This document shows positions 1-6,047 of a DNA stretch of 12,788 nt, piece by piece. A model generated the notes under the pieces. The model saw only the letters and a list, made by a program, of their open reading frames with translations, did not search any database and had not been told where the DNA came from. Position 1 is the stretch's first letter; every line of letters begins with the position of its first letter. The stretch is taken from the NCBI GenBank assembly GCA_903940375.1, contig CAJAKT010000030.1:1-12788 (forward strand), in the 5' to 3' direction. Source of the stretch: an uncultured bacterium. Lineage in GTDB: Bacteria > Actinomycetota > Actinomycetes > S36-B12. Both the position numbers and the translations under genes were made by a program.

Positions 1-60
1 GAGAGGGAAATGTGAGGTTTGTGAGCAGGGTGTGTGAAAGCTATGGGGGAGTGTGCGGGC

Positions 61-588
61 ATGAAAAGTCGCGTCCCCTCTTCGCGGGCAGACCGGTCGA
101 CTCTCGACGATCGAGGCGCCACGGCGATCTAGTACGGCTTGATCATCGCCCTCGTGGGCGTCGTGATCATCACGGGCGTGAGCCTGCTGGGGGGTCAGTT
201 GAGCTCCGTTTTCGGCCGCACGGCGGCGAGCCTCGGGGCTGCTGGCGCCGGGGGTGCCGTTGCCCCGGCCCCCGTGGTCCCGCCTGCCGCAACGGTGCCG
301 GGCACGGTATCGGGTGTGAGCGCGAGCAGTTCGAGCGTAAACGACGGCAATACCGTGCTTGATTGGTCGGCGCCCAGCACTGGCGGAAGCCCGATTACGG
401 GTTACAGCGTCTATCGGGCGGACGAGGGCAGCGGCAATTCGTGCCCGTCCACCGGCTACTCGTCGGTCGCTAGTTCAGTGACGCCGCCTTTCAACACAGG
501 CGACGATCACGACAACTGCTGGCGTGTGGCTGCGGTCAACGCGGTCGGTGAAGGGCTCCCGTCAACCGCCGTTTACCACGATTCCTAG
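61..588 (+). pseudogene. Flp/type IVb pilin-FN3 fusion with in-frame amber codon at mature position +5
   Basis: Reading from ATG 61 (GGGGGA at 45-50 is a plausible ribosome site) gives a short basic leader ending DDRG, then ATAI, a TAG stop at 130-132, then YGLIIALVGVVIITGVSLLGG and an open frame to 588. Flp pilins have the form G|xxxxEY followed by a hydrophobic helix. Prepilin peptidase cuts after the Gly, and Glu+5 is the conserved residue needed for assembly. Here the stop replaces exactly that Glu, and one base (GAG to TAG) would explain it. After the helix comes a Gly/Ala/Pro-rich linker (about residues 54-80). An FN3-like domain follows (about 81-172; core features LDWSAPSTGGSPITGYSVYR and WRVAAVNAVGEG) with two cysteines that could pair. 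The intact length would be 175 residues, far longer than ordinary Flp pilins. The rest of the frame is undamaged, so the mutation is recent, the codon is read through, or it is a sequencing error. A TTG restart at 139 would lack the leader. Confidence 0.72.
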
Positions 589-592
589 TTAT

Positions 593-1276
593 CTAGTCAA
601 GCCCCAGGCGGTAGCCGACACCGCGGACGGCGGTGCCGATTGACGGCCCACCGGCCTTCTTCACCTTGTTCCGCAGGCGTGACATGTGCACCTCGACGAC
701 GTGGGTGTCGCCGTACCAGTCACCCCAGACCCGTTCGAGCAGGGTTTCGCGGGTGACCACGCGGGCTGGGTTCTCGATCAGCACCGTCAGCAGGTCGAAC
801 TCGGTGCGGGTGAGGTCAAGGGTGGTTGCGTCGAGGGTCGCGATCCGCGACGCGGTATCCAGGCTCAGCGGACCCACCTGGAACCTGGTCTTCTCCTCGT
901 CGTCGCCACCGCGCTGCTTGCGGCGAAGCAGGGAGCTGACACGGGCCAGCACGACCTTGGGCGAGAACGGCTTGGTGACGTAGTCGTCGCCGCCGGCCGC
1001 GAAGCCCACGAGCTGGTCGACCTCGTCTGCCCGGGAGGTCAGGAAGATGATCGGAGCAGAGGTCACCGAGCGCAGCTGCCGGCACACCTCGAGCCCGTCC
1101 ATCGAGCCGAGGCCGATGTCCAGGAGGATCAGATCGGGCTGGTGGGCGTGGTAGGCCTCGATGCCGGTCGGGCCGGAGTCAGCCTCGACGACCCGGTAAC
1201 CCGCGTCCTTGAGGGCGAAGGACAGCAGGTCGCGGACCTCAGATGCGTCGTCGATGACCAGGATGGTCTCGCTCAT
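593..1276 (-). CDS. OmpR/PhoB-family response regulator
   Basis: This is a two-component transcription factor of 227 residues, the normal family length. The receiver domain (1-120) has the acidic pair D9/D10, phosphoacceptor D53 (LILLDIGL), switch T80 and K102 in VTKPF. The winged-helix DNA-binding domain (about 130-227) shows LTRTEFDLLTVLIENPARVV, then THVVEVHMSRLRNKV and the C-terminal hairpin TAVRGVGYRL. The start is set by AGGAG at 1284-1288, seven bases upstream of the ATG. The ATG overlaps the stop of the upstream Hpt gene (ATGA), so the two are translationally coupled. The stop lies four bases from the convergent pilin stop, leaving no room for a separate terminator. No histidine kinase gene is adjacent, so the phosphate presumably comes through the Hpt partner from a kinase encoded elsewhere (inference). 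Target genes cannot be told. Confidence 0.93.
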   Translation of the reverse strand: MSETILVIDDASEVRDLLSFALKDAGYRVVEADSGPTGIEAYHAHQPDLILLDIGLGSMDGLEVCRQLRSVTSAPIIFLTSRADEVDQLVGFAAGGDDYVTKPFSPKVVLARVSSLLRRKQRGGDDEEKTRFQVGPLSLDTASRIATLDATTLDLTRTEFDLLTVLIENPARVVTRETLLERVWGDWYGDTHVVEVHMSRLRNKVKKAGGPSIGTAVRGVGYRLGLD

Positions 1277-1569
1277 GTCGGTACTCCTGTCCCCGTCGCC
1301 CGAAGGGCGTCCAACGTCGTGGTGCGCGCCTGCTCGATGTCCGCGACGCTCGAAGCCGGATCGGACACTACTGCCGAGAGCCCGGCAATGAGGGTGTGAG
1401 CCTCGGTCAACTGGTACGAGCCGACTGAACCGCTCGCCTTGTGCAGGACGGCCGGCAGGTCGTCGGCGGAGCAGGTGGACAGCTGCCGGATGGTCTCGGC
1501 GAGAACGTCCGTCTGGCGCTCACGGATGAAGGCCAGGACGGCAGCCGACTCATCCTGGGGATTTGTCAC
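1273..1569 (-). CDS. Small Hpt-like phosphotransfer protein
   Basis: This 98-residue, mainly helical protein resembles a stand-alone histidine phosphotransfer (Hpt) domain. The segment LHKASGSVGSYQL (42-54) matches the family signature H-x-L-K-G-S-x-x-x-L-G loosely, making H43 the likely phosphorylated histidine. The usual Lys-Gly-Ser after the His is degenerate. The length fits a single four-helix Hpt bundle. The start is GTG at 1569 with no Shine-Dalgarno; a TAGGGT hexamer ends six bases before it, as in leaderless transcripts. The gene overlaps the response regulator by four bases, which strongly suggests the two act in one phosphorelay. The domain call rests on the His motif, the size and the neighbour, and is less certain than the response regulator. 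Confidence 0.72.
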   Translation of the reverse strand: MTNPQDESAAVLAFIRERQTDVLAETIRQLSTCSADDLPAVLHKASGSVGSYQLTEAHTLIAGLSAVVSDPASSVADIEQARTTTLDALRATGTGVPT

Positions 1570-1575
1570 GAAACG

Positions 1576-1581
1576 ACCCTA
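1576..1581 (-). promoter_or_regulatory. Predicted -10 box of the Hpt-response regulator operon
   Basis: On the minus strand TAGGGT (TANNNT) is followed by six bases and then the GTG start at 1569, so the transcript would begin at or near the start codon. A TTGACC -35-like hexamer (1604-1609) lies 22 bases upstream, longer than the usual spacer, so it may not be used. Confidence 0.4.
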
Positions 1582-1616
1582 TCCGGCAGTTCGGCCCACG
1601 CGCGGTCAACACCCCC

Positions 1617-1622
1617 TACTCT
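1617..1622 (+). promoter_or_regulatory. Predicted -10 box of a leaderless transcript
   Basis: TACTCT (TANNNT) followed by six bases and the ATG at 1629. No convincing -35 hexamer is seen 16-19 bases upstream. The same hexamer at the same distance from an ATG recurs on the minus strand at 4414-4419. Confidence 0.42.
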
Positions 1623-1628
1623 CGCCAC

Positions 1629-1916
1629 ATGTGCTGCTTCGTACTCGTCCTCGGCTTCCTCGGTCCGCGCCTGGCCTTCCTGTGGGTCTGGCTGTTCAGC
1701 GAGAGGGTCACCGATGCCTTCGCCGGCAACTTCTGGTGGCCGCTCCTGGGGCTGATCTTCCTGCCGTGGACGGCCTTGGCCTACGTCGCCGCCTGGGCTC
1801 CGACCGGCGGTGTGTCCGGTATCGGCTGGGCGGTCATCGCCTTCGGCTTCATCCTCGACATCGCCAGCTACTCCAGCCGGGCGGCGCAGCAGCGCATCCA
1901 GCCTTCCGCTGCCTGA
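1629..1916 (+). CDS. Small three-helix membrane protein of unknown function
   Basis: This 95-residue protein has three hydrophobic stretches, at about residues 2-23, 36-56 and 62-81, and a short polar C-terminus (SSRAAQQRIQPSAA). The sequence has the look of a conserved actinobacterial small membrane protein: FLGPR in the first helix, WWPLLGLIFLPWTALAY in the second, and a Gly-rich turn before the third. No catalytic motif is visible and I assign no function. I chose ATG 1629 because the hydrophobic segment begins at once and a TACTCT -10 box sits six bases upstream. A TTG at 1563 would add 22 polar residues and overlap the divergent Hpt start. The gene stands alone, divergent from the Hpt-regulator pair and convergent with the aldo/keto reductase. 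Confidence 0.78.
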   Translation: MCCFVLVLGFLGPRLAFLWVWLFSERVTDAFAGNFWWPLLGLIFLPWTALAYVAAWAPTGGVSGIGWAVIAFGFILDIASYSSRAAQQRIQPSAA

Positions 1917-1946
1917 GGGCTGCGACCGGGTAGCGCCATCGGCCCT
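1916..1946. terminator. Possible hairpin between convergent genes
   Basis: AGGGC (1916-1920) and CGA (1923-1925) can pair with TCG (1939-1941) and GCCCT (1942-1946), leaving a two-base bulge and a 13-base loop. It lies in the 45-base gap between two convergent genes, where a two-way terminator is expected. There is no T-tract on either side, so the call is weak. Confidence 0.3.
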
Positions 1947-1961
1947 GTGATCTGAGTGGCG

Positions 1962-2927
1962 TCAGGCAGAGGCCGCGTCGAGCAGGGCAATGTCGTCGGC
2001 CGAGAGGTCGAGCGTCCCCATGGTGACGAGATCGGCGAACTGCTCGAGGTTGCGGGCACTCGCCAGTGGCGCAGCGAGCCCCGGCCGGGTGAGCAGCCAC
2101 GCCAGCGCAACGGGCGCCATGTGGCAGTGATGAGCCGCGGCAACCTGCTCGAGGGCGGTGAGGACGCGGTCGCCCCGCTCGCCGATGTACGGCTCGGCGC
2201 CCTTGGCACGTGGACTGTCGATCGTGACACCGGGACGGTACTTGCCGGTGAGGAAGCCGCGTGCCAGGGAGTAGTAGGGCAGCGACGCGAGGCCGAACTC
2301 GACGACGATCGGCTCGATCTGCGTCTCGTACTCGGCCCGCTCCATCAGGTTGTAGTGATTCTGGACGGCGACATACGACGCCAGTCCGTTGGCGGCGGAG
2401 AAGGCGAGCGACTCGCGCAGGCGCTCTGCCGTGAAGTTCGATGAGGCGATGTGGCGAACCTTGCCGGCCTGAATGAGCTCGTCGAAGGCGCCGAGGGTGT
2501 CCTCGACCGGAGTCTCGGGGTCGTCCTGGTGGGCGTAGTAGAGGTCGATGTAGTCGGTGCGCAGGCGTGAGAGCGACCCGTCGACGGCCGTGCGGATCGT
2601 CTCAGGGGACAGGCCGCGGAGACCAGACATCTTGGCGACCTTGGTGGCGATGATCACGTCCGCGCGGTTGCCTCTCGCCGCCATCCAGTTCCCGATGATC
2701 GTCTCCGAATCGCCTCCGGTGTTGCCCGGCACCCACTCGGAGTAGACATCGGCGGTGTCGATGAAGTTGCCGCCCTGTGCTGCGTAGGCGTCCATGACGG
2801 CAGACGACTGGGCCTCGTCAGCGGTCCATCCGAACACGTTGCCACCGAGGCAGAGCGGCGAGACCTGCAGTCCGGTGCTGCCGAGGCTGCGAGTGGGGGC
2901 GAGGGCGGCGTGCTGGCCGGAAGTCAT
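1962..2927 (-). CDS. Aldo/keto reductase
   Basis: This NAD(P)H-dependent oxidoreductase has the (beta/alpha)8 aldo/keto reductase fold and is 321 residues long, which is typical. The N-terminal RSLGSTGLQVSPLCLGG motif opens the barrel. The catalytic tetrad is visible: D57 (FIDTAD), Y62 (VYSEW), K96 (IIATKV) and H133 (YYAHQDD). The GGDSETIIGNWMA segment and the C-terminal cofactor part (SARNLEQFADLV) are also as in the family. The natural substrate cannot be read from sequence; candidates are small aldehydes and ketones. I prefer ATG 2927 to the GTG at 2942 because homologues start shortly before the RSLG motif and a CACAAT -10-like hexamer lies six bases before the ATG. The gene follows trmB by 33 bases on the same strand and could be co-transcribed or have its own promoter. 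Confidence 0.9.
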   Translation of the reverse strand: MTSGQHAALAPTRSLGSTGLQVSPLCLGGNVFGWTADEAQSSAVMDAYAAQGGNFIDTADVYSEWVPGNTGGDSETIIGNWMAARGNRADVIIATKVAKMSGLRGLSPETIRTAVDGSLSRLRTDYIDLYYAHQDDPETPVEDTLGAFDELIQAGKVRHIASSNFTAERLRESLAFSAANGLASYVAVQNHYNLMERAEYETQIEPIVVEFGLASLPYYSLARGFLTGKYRPGVTIDSPRAKGAEPYIGERGDRVLTALEQVAAAHHCHMAPVALAWLLTRPGLAAPLASARNLEQFADLVTMGTLDLSADDIALLDAASA

Positions 2928-2960
2928 GCCCGCATTGTGCACGGCCGAGTCAGCCGATCG

Positions 2961-3668
2961 TCACGCGACTTCGACCGGATGGAAGACGAGATCGGTAATC
3001 GACCTACCCTCGAGCAGTGCACGACGTTCGTAACGCGTGACGGGTCGCCACGGCGGCCGGGGGACGACACCGCCGGTCCAGCCGGTGTGCTCGCCGAAGC
3101 AGGACTGGATCGCGTCGGCGTACTCGGCCCAGTCGGTAGCGATGTGCCAGAAGCCGTCGGAGCGCAGCCGGGAGTGGATGAGATCCAGGACATCAGGCTG
3201 AACGATCCGTCGCTTGTGGTGCCGGGCCTTCGGCCACGGGTCGGGGAAGTAGGTGCGCACGCCGTGCAGTGAGCCGGGGTCGATCATCCGGGTGAGCACG
3301 ACAAGTGCATCGGCTTCCATCACCCGAACGTTCTCCAGGCTGGCGTCACCAAGGCTTGCGAGCAGGCCGCCGACTCCGGGGGTGTGCACATCGATCGCGA
3401 GGATGCCCGTGCTGGGATCTGTGGCAGCCATTGAGGCGGTCGCGAGGCCGTCGCCGAAGCCGATCTCCAGGACGACGGGTACGCCGACTCCCCACGTGGC
3501 CGCAAAGTCGATGGGGGTGTTGTCGACGGGGAGCAAGAACGGCGCCTGCTCCGTGAAGGCCCGCTCCTGGCGCTCGGTGATGCGTGTGCGGCGGGGCTTG
3601 TAGGTGCGGATGCCCGGCCGCAGGATTCCCGACGGCCCGTGCGCGCGCAGGTCAGCGCGTTCTGTCAC
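2961..3668 (-). CDS. trmB: tRNA (guanine-N7)-methyltransferase
   Basis: TrmB transfers a methyl group from S-adenosylmethionine to N7 of G46 in the variable loop of tRNA. The protein has 235 residues. It shows the SAM-binding loop VVLEIGFGDG (about 65-74), the acidic AIDVH (91-95) and MEAD (117-120), and the family hallmark TYFPDPWPKARHHKRRI (139-155). IATDWAEYA (176-184) and the C-terminal TRYERRALLEG (211-221) follow. The start is GTG 3668, overlapping the stop of the S51 peptidase gene (GTGA). The frame stays open 120 codons further upstream, but that part is antisense-like shadow of the peptidase. Overlap with the peptidase places this tRNA gene in the leftward run that starts at 6010. 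It is unusual to see it behind a regulated-looking promoter. Confidence 0.95.
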   Translation of the reverse strand: MTERADLRAHGPSGILRPGIRTYKPRRTRITERQERAFTEQAPFLLPVDNTPIDFAATWGVGVPVVLEIGFGDGLATASMAATDPSTGILAIDVHTPGVGGLLASLGDASLENVRVMEADALVVLTRMIDPGSLHGVRTYFPDPWPKARHHKRRIVQPDVLDLIHSRLRSDGFWHIATDWAEYADAIQSCFGEHTGWTGGVVPRPPWRPVTRYERRALLEGRSITDLVFHPVEVA

Positions 3669-4384
3669 GCATCGACCCGGAGGCGAAGGGGTGCATTGAC
3701 GCGGTGGCGTCGGTCGGCCTCGATCGTCCATGCGGACTGGCGACCACGGGAGCGGAACTCCCATAGGCCGTCCTCGGACGGCCCCTCGGATACGAGCGCC
3801 GTGTCCTCGTCGATGCCGACGACGATGCCATCGTCGGTAACCAGCGGCTTGAGTGCGAAGTCGGGGATCATCCGGCTGTACTTGTCGAAGTGCGGGAGCA
3901 CGCGAAGCTGGGGGACCACGCCGAGGCCGTCGGTGCCACCCTTCTTCGGGTGGCGGAAGTCGGGGACGTAGCCACCCATCGCCATGGCGCCCGCACTGCA
4001 GCCGGCGAGCGATGCGCCAGCGCGCCACTGCTCGACGATCGCAGACCAGATGGCCGTGCCGCGCAGTGTGCGAGTCAGGTACGAGGGATTCCCGCCGGAC
4101 AGGTAGATCAGGCCGGCCCCCGCGACGGAGGCCACATGCAGGGGGTCGTCGGCATCCTCACGCGTGCGCACGTCGATGATCACCTGCTCGACACCGAGTC
4201 GCTCCGCAGCCTGTGCTCCGAGCTCGTGCCATCGCGCGAGTGATCGCTCGCCTTCCGGCGCTGCGGCCGTGGCCAGCTGCACGTATCGCTGCGGGCGGTC
4301 CTGGAGAAGCCAGCCTTCGACGTCCTGCATGACGGGCAGGTACTCGCCACTGCCCACGAGCGCCAGTCGTCCGGGCGTCGTCAT
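3665..4384 (-). CDS. S51-family (dipeptidase E/cyanophycinase-like) serine peptidase
   Basis: This 239-residue protein of peptidase family S51 carries a class I glutamine amidotransferase-like fold. RLALVGSGEYLP (6-17) begins the Rossmann-like core and IYLSGGNPSYL (93-103) follows. The nucleophile elbow LAGCSAGAMAMGG (126-138) places the nucleophile at S130. H165 in LPHFDKYSR is the likely catalytic histidine. Known members are dipeptidase E (Asp-X dipeptides) and cyanophycinase; the substrate here is unknown. The start is ATG 4384, where the conserved N-terminus begins. An upstream extension of 40 residues is polar, lacks family features and overlaps the MFS gene. There is no good Shine-Dalgarno. 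Instead an 8-codon mini-ORF ends across this ATG (4381-4407). The 3' end overlaps trmB by four bases. Confidence 0.87.
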   Translation of the reverse strand: MTTPGRLALVGSGEYLPVMQDVEGWLLQDRPQRYVQLATAAAPEGERSLARWHELGAQAAERLGVEQVIIDVRTREDADDPLHVASVAGAGLIYLSGGNPSYLTRTLRGTAIWSAIVEQWRAGASLAGCSAGAMAMGGYVPDFRHPKKGGTDGLGVVPQLRVLPHFDKYSRMIPDFALKPLVTDDGIVVGIDEDTALVSEGPSEDGLWEFRSRGRQSAWTIEADRRHRVNAPLRLRVDA

Positions 4385-4407
4385 CGCGACCGCGCGTGGG
4401 TGCTCAT
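4381..4407 (-). CDS. Putative leaderless mini-ORF (8 codons) coupled to the S51 gene
   Basis: On the minus strand ATG 4407 opens the peptide MSTHARSR, whose TGA (4381-4383) overlaps the ATG of the S51 peptidase (ATGA). A TACTCT hexamer ends six bases before the mini-ORF ATG, so a transcript starting there would be leaderless and the ribosome would reach the peptidase start by termination and re-initiation. It is not in frame with the peptidase. The size is small enough for chance, and no conservation can be tested here. Confidence 0.35.
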   Translation of the reverse strand: MSTHARSR

Positions 4408-4413
4408 CGTCCG

Positions 4414-4419
4414 AGAGTA
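4414..4419 (-). promoter_or_regulatory. Predicted internal -10 box before the S51-trmB genes
   Basis: TACTCT on the minus strand lies just downstream of the MFS stop (4428) and six bases before ATG 4407. The hexamer and spacing are the same as at 1617-1622. It would give S51 and trmB a promoter independent of the upstream ahpD-MFS promoter. No clear -35 is seen. Confidence 0.4.
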
Positions 4420-4427
4420 GACAACGG

Positions 4428-5624
4428 TCATGGTCGGCGCAGCCAGTGCCGGCGTGGCGGGAGCGGCGGCCCCGTTGCGATGCCGATGACGAGTGACACG
4501 ACATGCATCAGGACGCCGACGGCGATGACGACGCCCACTCCCCAGTGGAGCAGCCAGCCGGATAGCGCCGTCGCGAGGGCGAAGGCCGTCATGCGCAGGC
4601 TGGCAGAGGTCGTGAACACCTGCGCCTGCACGCGCGAAGGCGATTCGCGGACGCGCACCTGGAACATTGCGGAGAACAGCGGCGGCTCCGTCGCCCCCAT
4701 CGCGAATGCCGCGACGAGGAGCAGCCCGGCTGTCGGAGCCAGACCGACGGCTGCGAGGGCGATACCGGAGAGGATGGTGCTGACGATGATCGCGCGGTCG
4801 GGCCGCTTGACGGGCCGCCGCGTGAACCACGCTGCTGTCGTGATGCCGCCCACGGCGAACACGCCGAGGATCACGCCGGTGAAGCCGAGCGAACCGCCGA
4901 TGCTCTGGGCGAGGATTGGCGCCGAGACGAAGATGGCCGCCTGGCCGGCGAACCCCACGGTGGTGATGATCGCCGTGCGGCGAAGACCGGCGCGACCGAC
5001 GATCGCGCCCAGCCCTGCACGCAGGTCATGCCACAGGGAGACGGGGTGCGGGGTATCGCCCCGCACTGGCAGCGGGACGGTCCGCAGCAGCCCCATGGCC
5101 GCAACGAGCAGTACGACCGGCATCCACAGTGGTGCCGTGGCGGAGAAGAAGACCAGAGCAGTGGCGATGGGCGGTGCGATGACGGCCGCGACGCTGTAGG
5201 TGGCCGCGTCGGCCGAGTAGGCATGTGTCACGCGGTCGGCAGGGATCAGCTTCGGCAGCTGGGCGCTCCAGGCCCCCGTCAGTGCCGGATAGCCGAGTCC
5301 CGCGAAGACGGCGAGTGCGATGACCACGCCGATCGGCACATGGTCGAGTGCCAGCGCGATCGCAGCCAGGCCCGCGGCCATCGTCACCATCGCCAGGGTG
5401 AATCCGCGACGAGGGGAGCGAGCCCGGTCGATGATGGCCCCGACGACGGGTCCGCCGACTGCTGCCGAGGCCGTGAGCGACGCGACGATGTACGACGCGG
5501 TCGTCGCACTGCCAAGGGTGGCGATGGCAGCCACGAGGAGTGCTGGCCCTGCGGATTCCGTTGCTGATCGCGACAGGGTCGCGGTGCTGAGATACGCAGG
5601 TAGTGCGTTTCCCGGCTGGCTCAC
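4428..5624 (-). CDS. Major facilitator superfamily transporter
   Basis: This 398-residue inner-membrane transporter has about twelve hydrophobic segments and the length usual for MFS drug/metabolite efflux proteins. The loop after the second helix, GAIIDRARSPRRG (about 62-74), is a version of MFS motif A. A longer charged loop (about 188-212) divides the two six-helix halves, and the C-terminus is short and basic (PPRRHWLRRP). The substrate is not predictable. The start is GTG 5624, whose GTGA overlaps the stop of the ahpD-like gene, so the two are coupled. Just upstream (5626-5643) the mRNA can form a short hairpin (CCACCAC/GUGGCGG, one mismatch) that may tune that coupling. Homologues in this subgroup are often annotated only as MFS transporter. 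The link to a CsoR-type promoter suggests export of a toxic compound, which is inference. Confidence 0.9.
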   Translation of the reverse strand: MSQPGNALPAYLSTATLSRSATESAGPALLVAAIATLGSATTASYIVASLTASAAVGGPVVGAIIDRARSPRRGFTLAMVTMAAGLAAIALALDHVPIGVVIALAVFAGLGYPALTGAWSAQLPKLIPADRVTHAYSADAATYSVAAVIAPPIATALVFFSATAPLWMPVVLLVAAMGLLRTVPLPVRGDTPHPVSLWHDLRAGLGAIVGRAGLRRTAIITTVGFAGQAAIFVSAPILAQSIGGSLGFTGVILGVFAVGGITTAAWFTRRPVKRPDRAIIVSTILSGIALAAVGLAPTAGLLLVAAFAMGATEPPLFSAMFQVRVRESPSRVQAQVFTTSASLRMTAFALATALSGWLLHWGVGVVIAVGVLMHVVSLVIGIATGPPLPPRRHWLRRP

Positions 5625-6010
5625 TCCGCCACGGTAGTGGTGGAGTCGGCCTCCTCGGGATGCTCGAGGTCCCAGAACTCGCAGAAGGCGGCGTAGGCGC
5701 GGGGCCCGTAGATCGTTGCCGGCCCGCCGTTCATCAGGAAGGTGACGCCGATCGCCTCGGCAGCCTCCTGCTTAGTGGCACCGGCCTTCACGGCGCCTCG
5801 GCTGTGCGAGGCGATGCAGCCGTCGCACTGCGCGATGACGCCGATCGCGACCGCGATCAGCTCCTTTGTACGGGTGTCGAGGGCCCCGGCGGCAAAGGCG
5901 GCGTGATGCAGCTCGCCGAAGCCCTTGTACACGTCTGGGATGGCGCGGCGCAGCTCGCGGCCCAGCGGGGCGAGGTCGTCGAGGACGGCTTTTCCGTGGG
6001 AGTGGGTCAT
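5621..6010 (-). CDS. AhpD-like/carboxymuconolactone decarboxylase-family protein
   Basis: This 129-residue all-helical protein belongs to the AhpD/CMD family. The redox motif QCDGCIASH gives C62 and C65, with E50 twelve residues before C62 and H69 four after C65. That matches the Glu118-Cys130-Cys133-His137 relay of mycobacterial AhpD. The second His of AhpD, between the cysteines, is Gly64 here. Members act as thiol-dependent peroxidase or disulfide reductase components. The basis of the call is the CxxC-xxx-H motif, LDTRTKELIAVAIGV before it, and GATKQEAAEAIGVTFLMNGGPA after it. The start is ATG 6010, seven bases after a TATGCT -10 box (leaderless). ATG 6022 would add only MLPN, and the frame extends further upstream only as antisense of csoR. 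The gene diverges from csoR across a shared operator and overlaps the MFS gene. Confidence 0.88.
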   Translation of the reverse strand: MTHSHGKAVLDDLAPLGRELRRAIPDVYKGFGELHHAAFAAGALDTRTKELIAVAIGVIAQCDGCIASHSRGAVKAGATKQEAAEAIGVTFLMNGGPATIYGPRAYAAFCEFWDLEHPEEADSTTTVAE

Positions 6011-6017
6011 GTTCGGC

Positions 6018-6023
6018 AGCATA
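6018..6023 (-). promoter_or_regulatory. Predicted -10 box of the ahpD-MFS operon
   Basis: TATGCT on the minus strand, seven bases before ATG 6010. It overlaps the left arm of the CsoR-type palindrome (6021-6044). The csoR -10 box lies about where the -35 for this promoter would be, and no TTGACA-like hexamer is seen. Confidence 0.55.
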
Positions 6024-6044
6024 CCCCTGGGGGTAGGGGGGTAT
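6021..6044. promoter_or_regulatory. CsoR-family G-tract operator
   Basis: Arms ATACCCC (6021-6027) and GGGGTAT (6038-6044) form a perfect 7-base inverted repeat with a 10-base spacer. Inside, TACCCC (6022-6027) also pairs with GGGGTA (6030-6035). The run therefore contains one CCCC half and two G-tract-TA halves. CsoR-family repressors bind such G/C-tract sites flanked by TA. It overlaps the -10 boxes of both divergent genes, so binding would block both promoters. Confidence 0.75.
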
Positions 6045-6047
6045 CCT
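6042..6047 (+). promoter_or_regulatory. Predicted -10 box of csoR-copZ-copA
   Basis: TATCCT (TANNNT) followed by six bases and the csoR ATG at 6054, so the mRNA is probably leaderless. The hexamer shares three bases with the right arm of the operator. Confidence 0.6.

Noticed and set aside
130..132. TAG as pyrrolysine or other designed recoding
   Set aside because: Pyrrolysine is known from a few methylamine-using archaea and bacteria, and a pilin is not a known target. A plain nonsense change from GAG is simpler.
139..588. TTG-started 149-residue frame as an independent gene
   Set aside because: It begins inside the pilin helix, lacks the leader and has no ribosome site or -10 box at the right distance. 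It is the remainder of the pilin frame after the amber codon.
686..1399. 237-residue plus-strand open frame over the response regulator
   Set aside because: It is antisense to the regulator and Hpt genes, with no recognisable domain and no ribosome site.
3669..4028. 120-residue N-terminal extension of TrmB
   Set aside because: TrmB homologues start near the GTG at 3668, which overlaps the peptidase stop. The extension is Arg/Pro-rich and lies over the peptidase gene in another frame.
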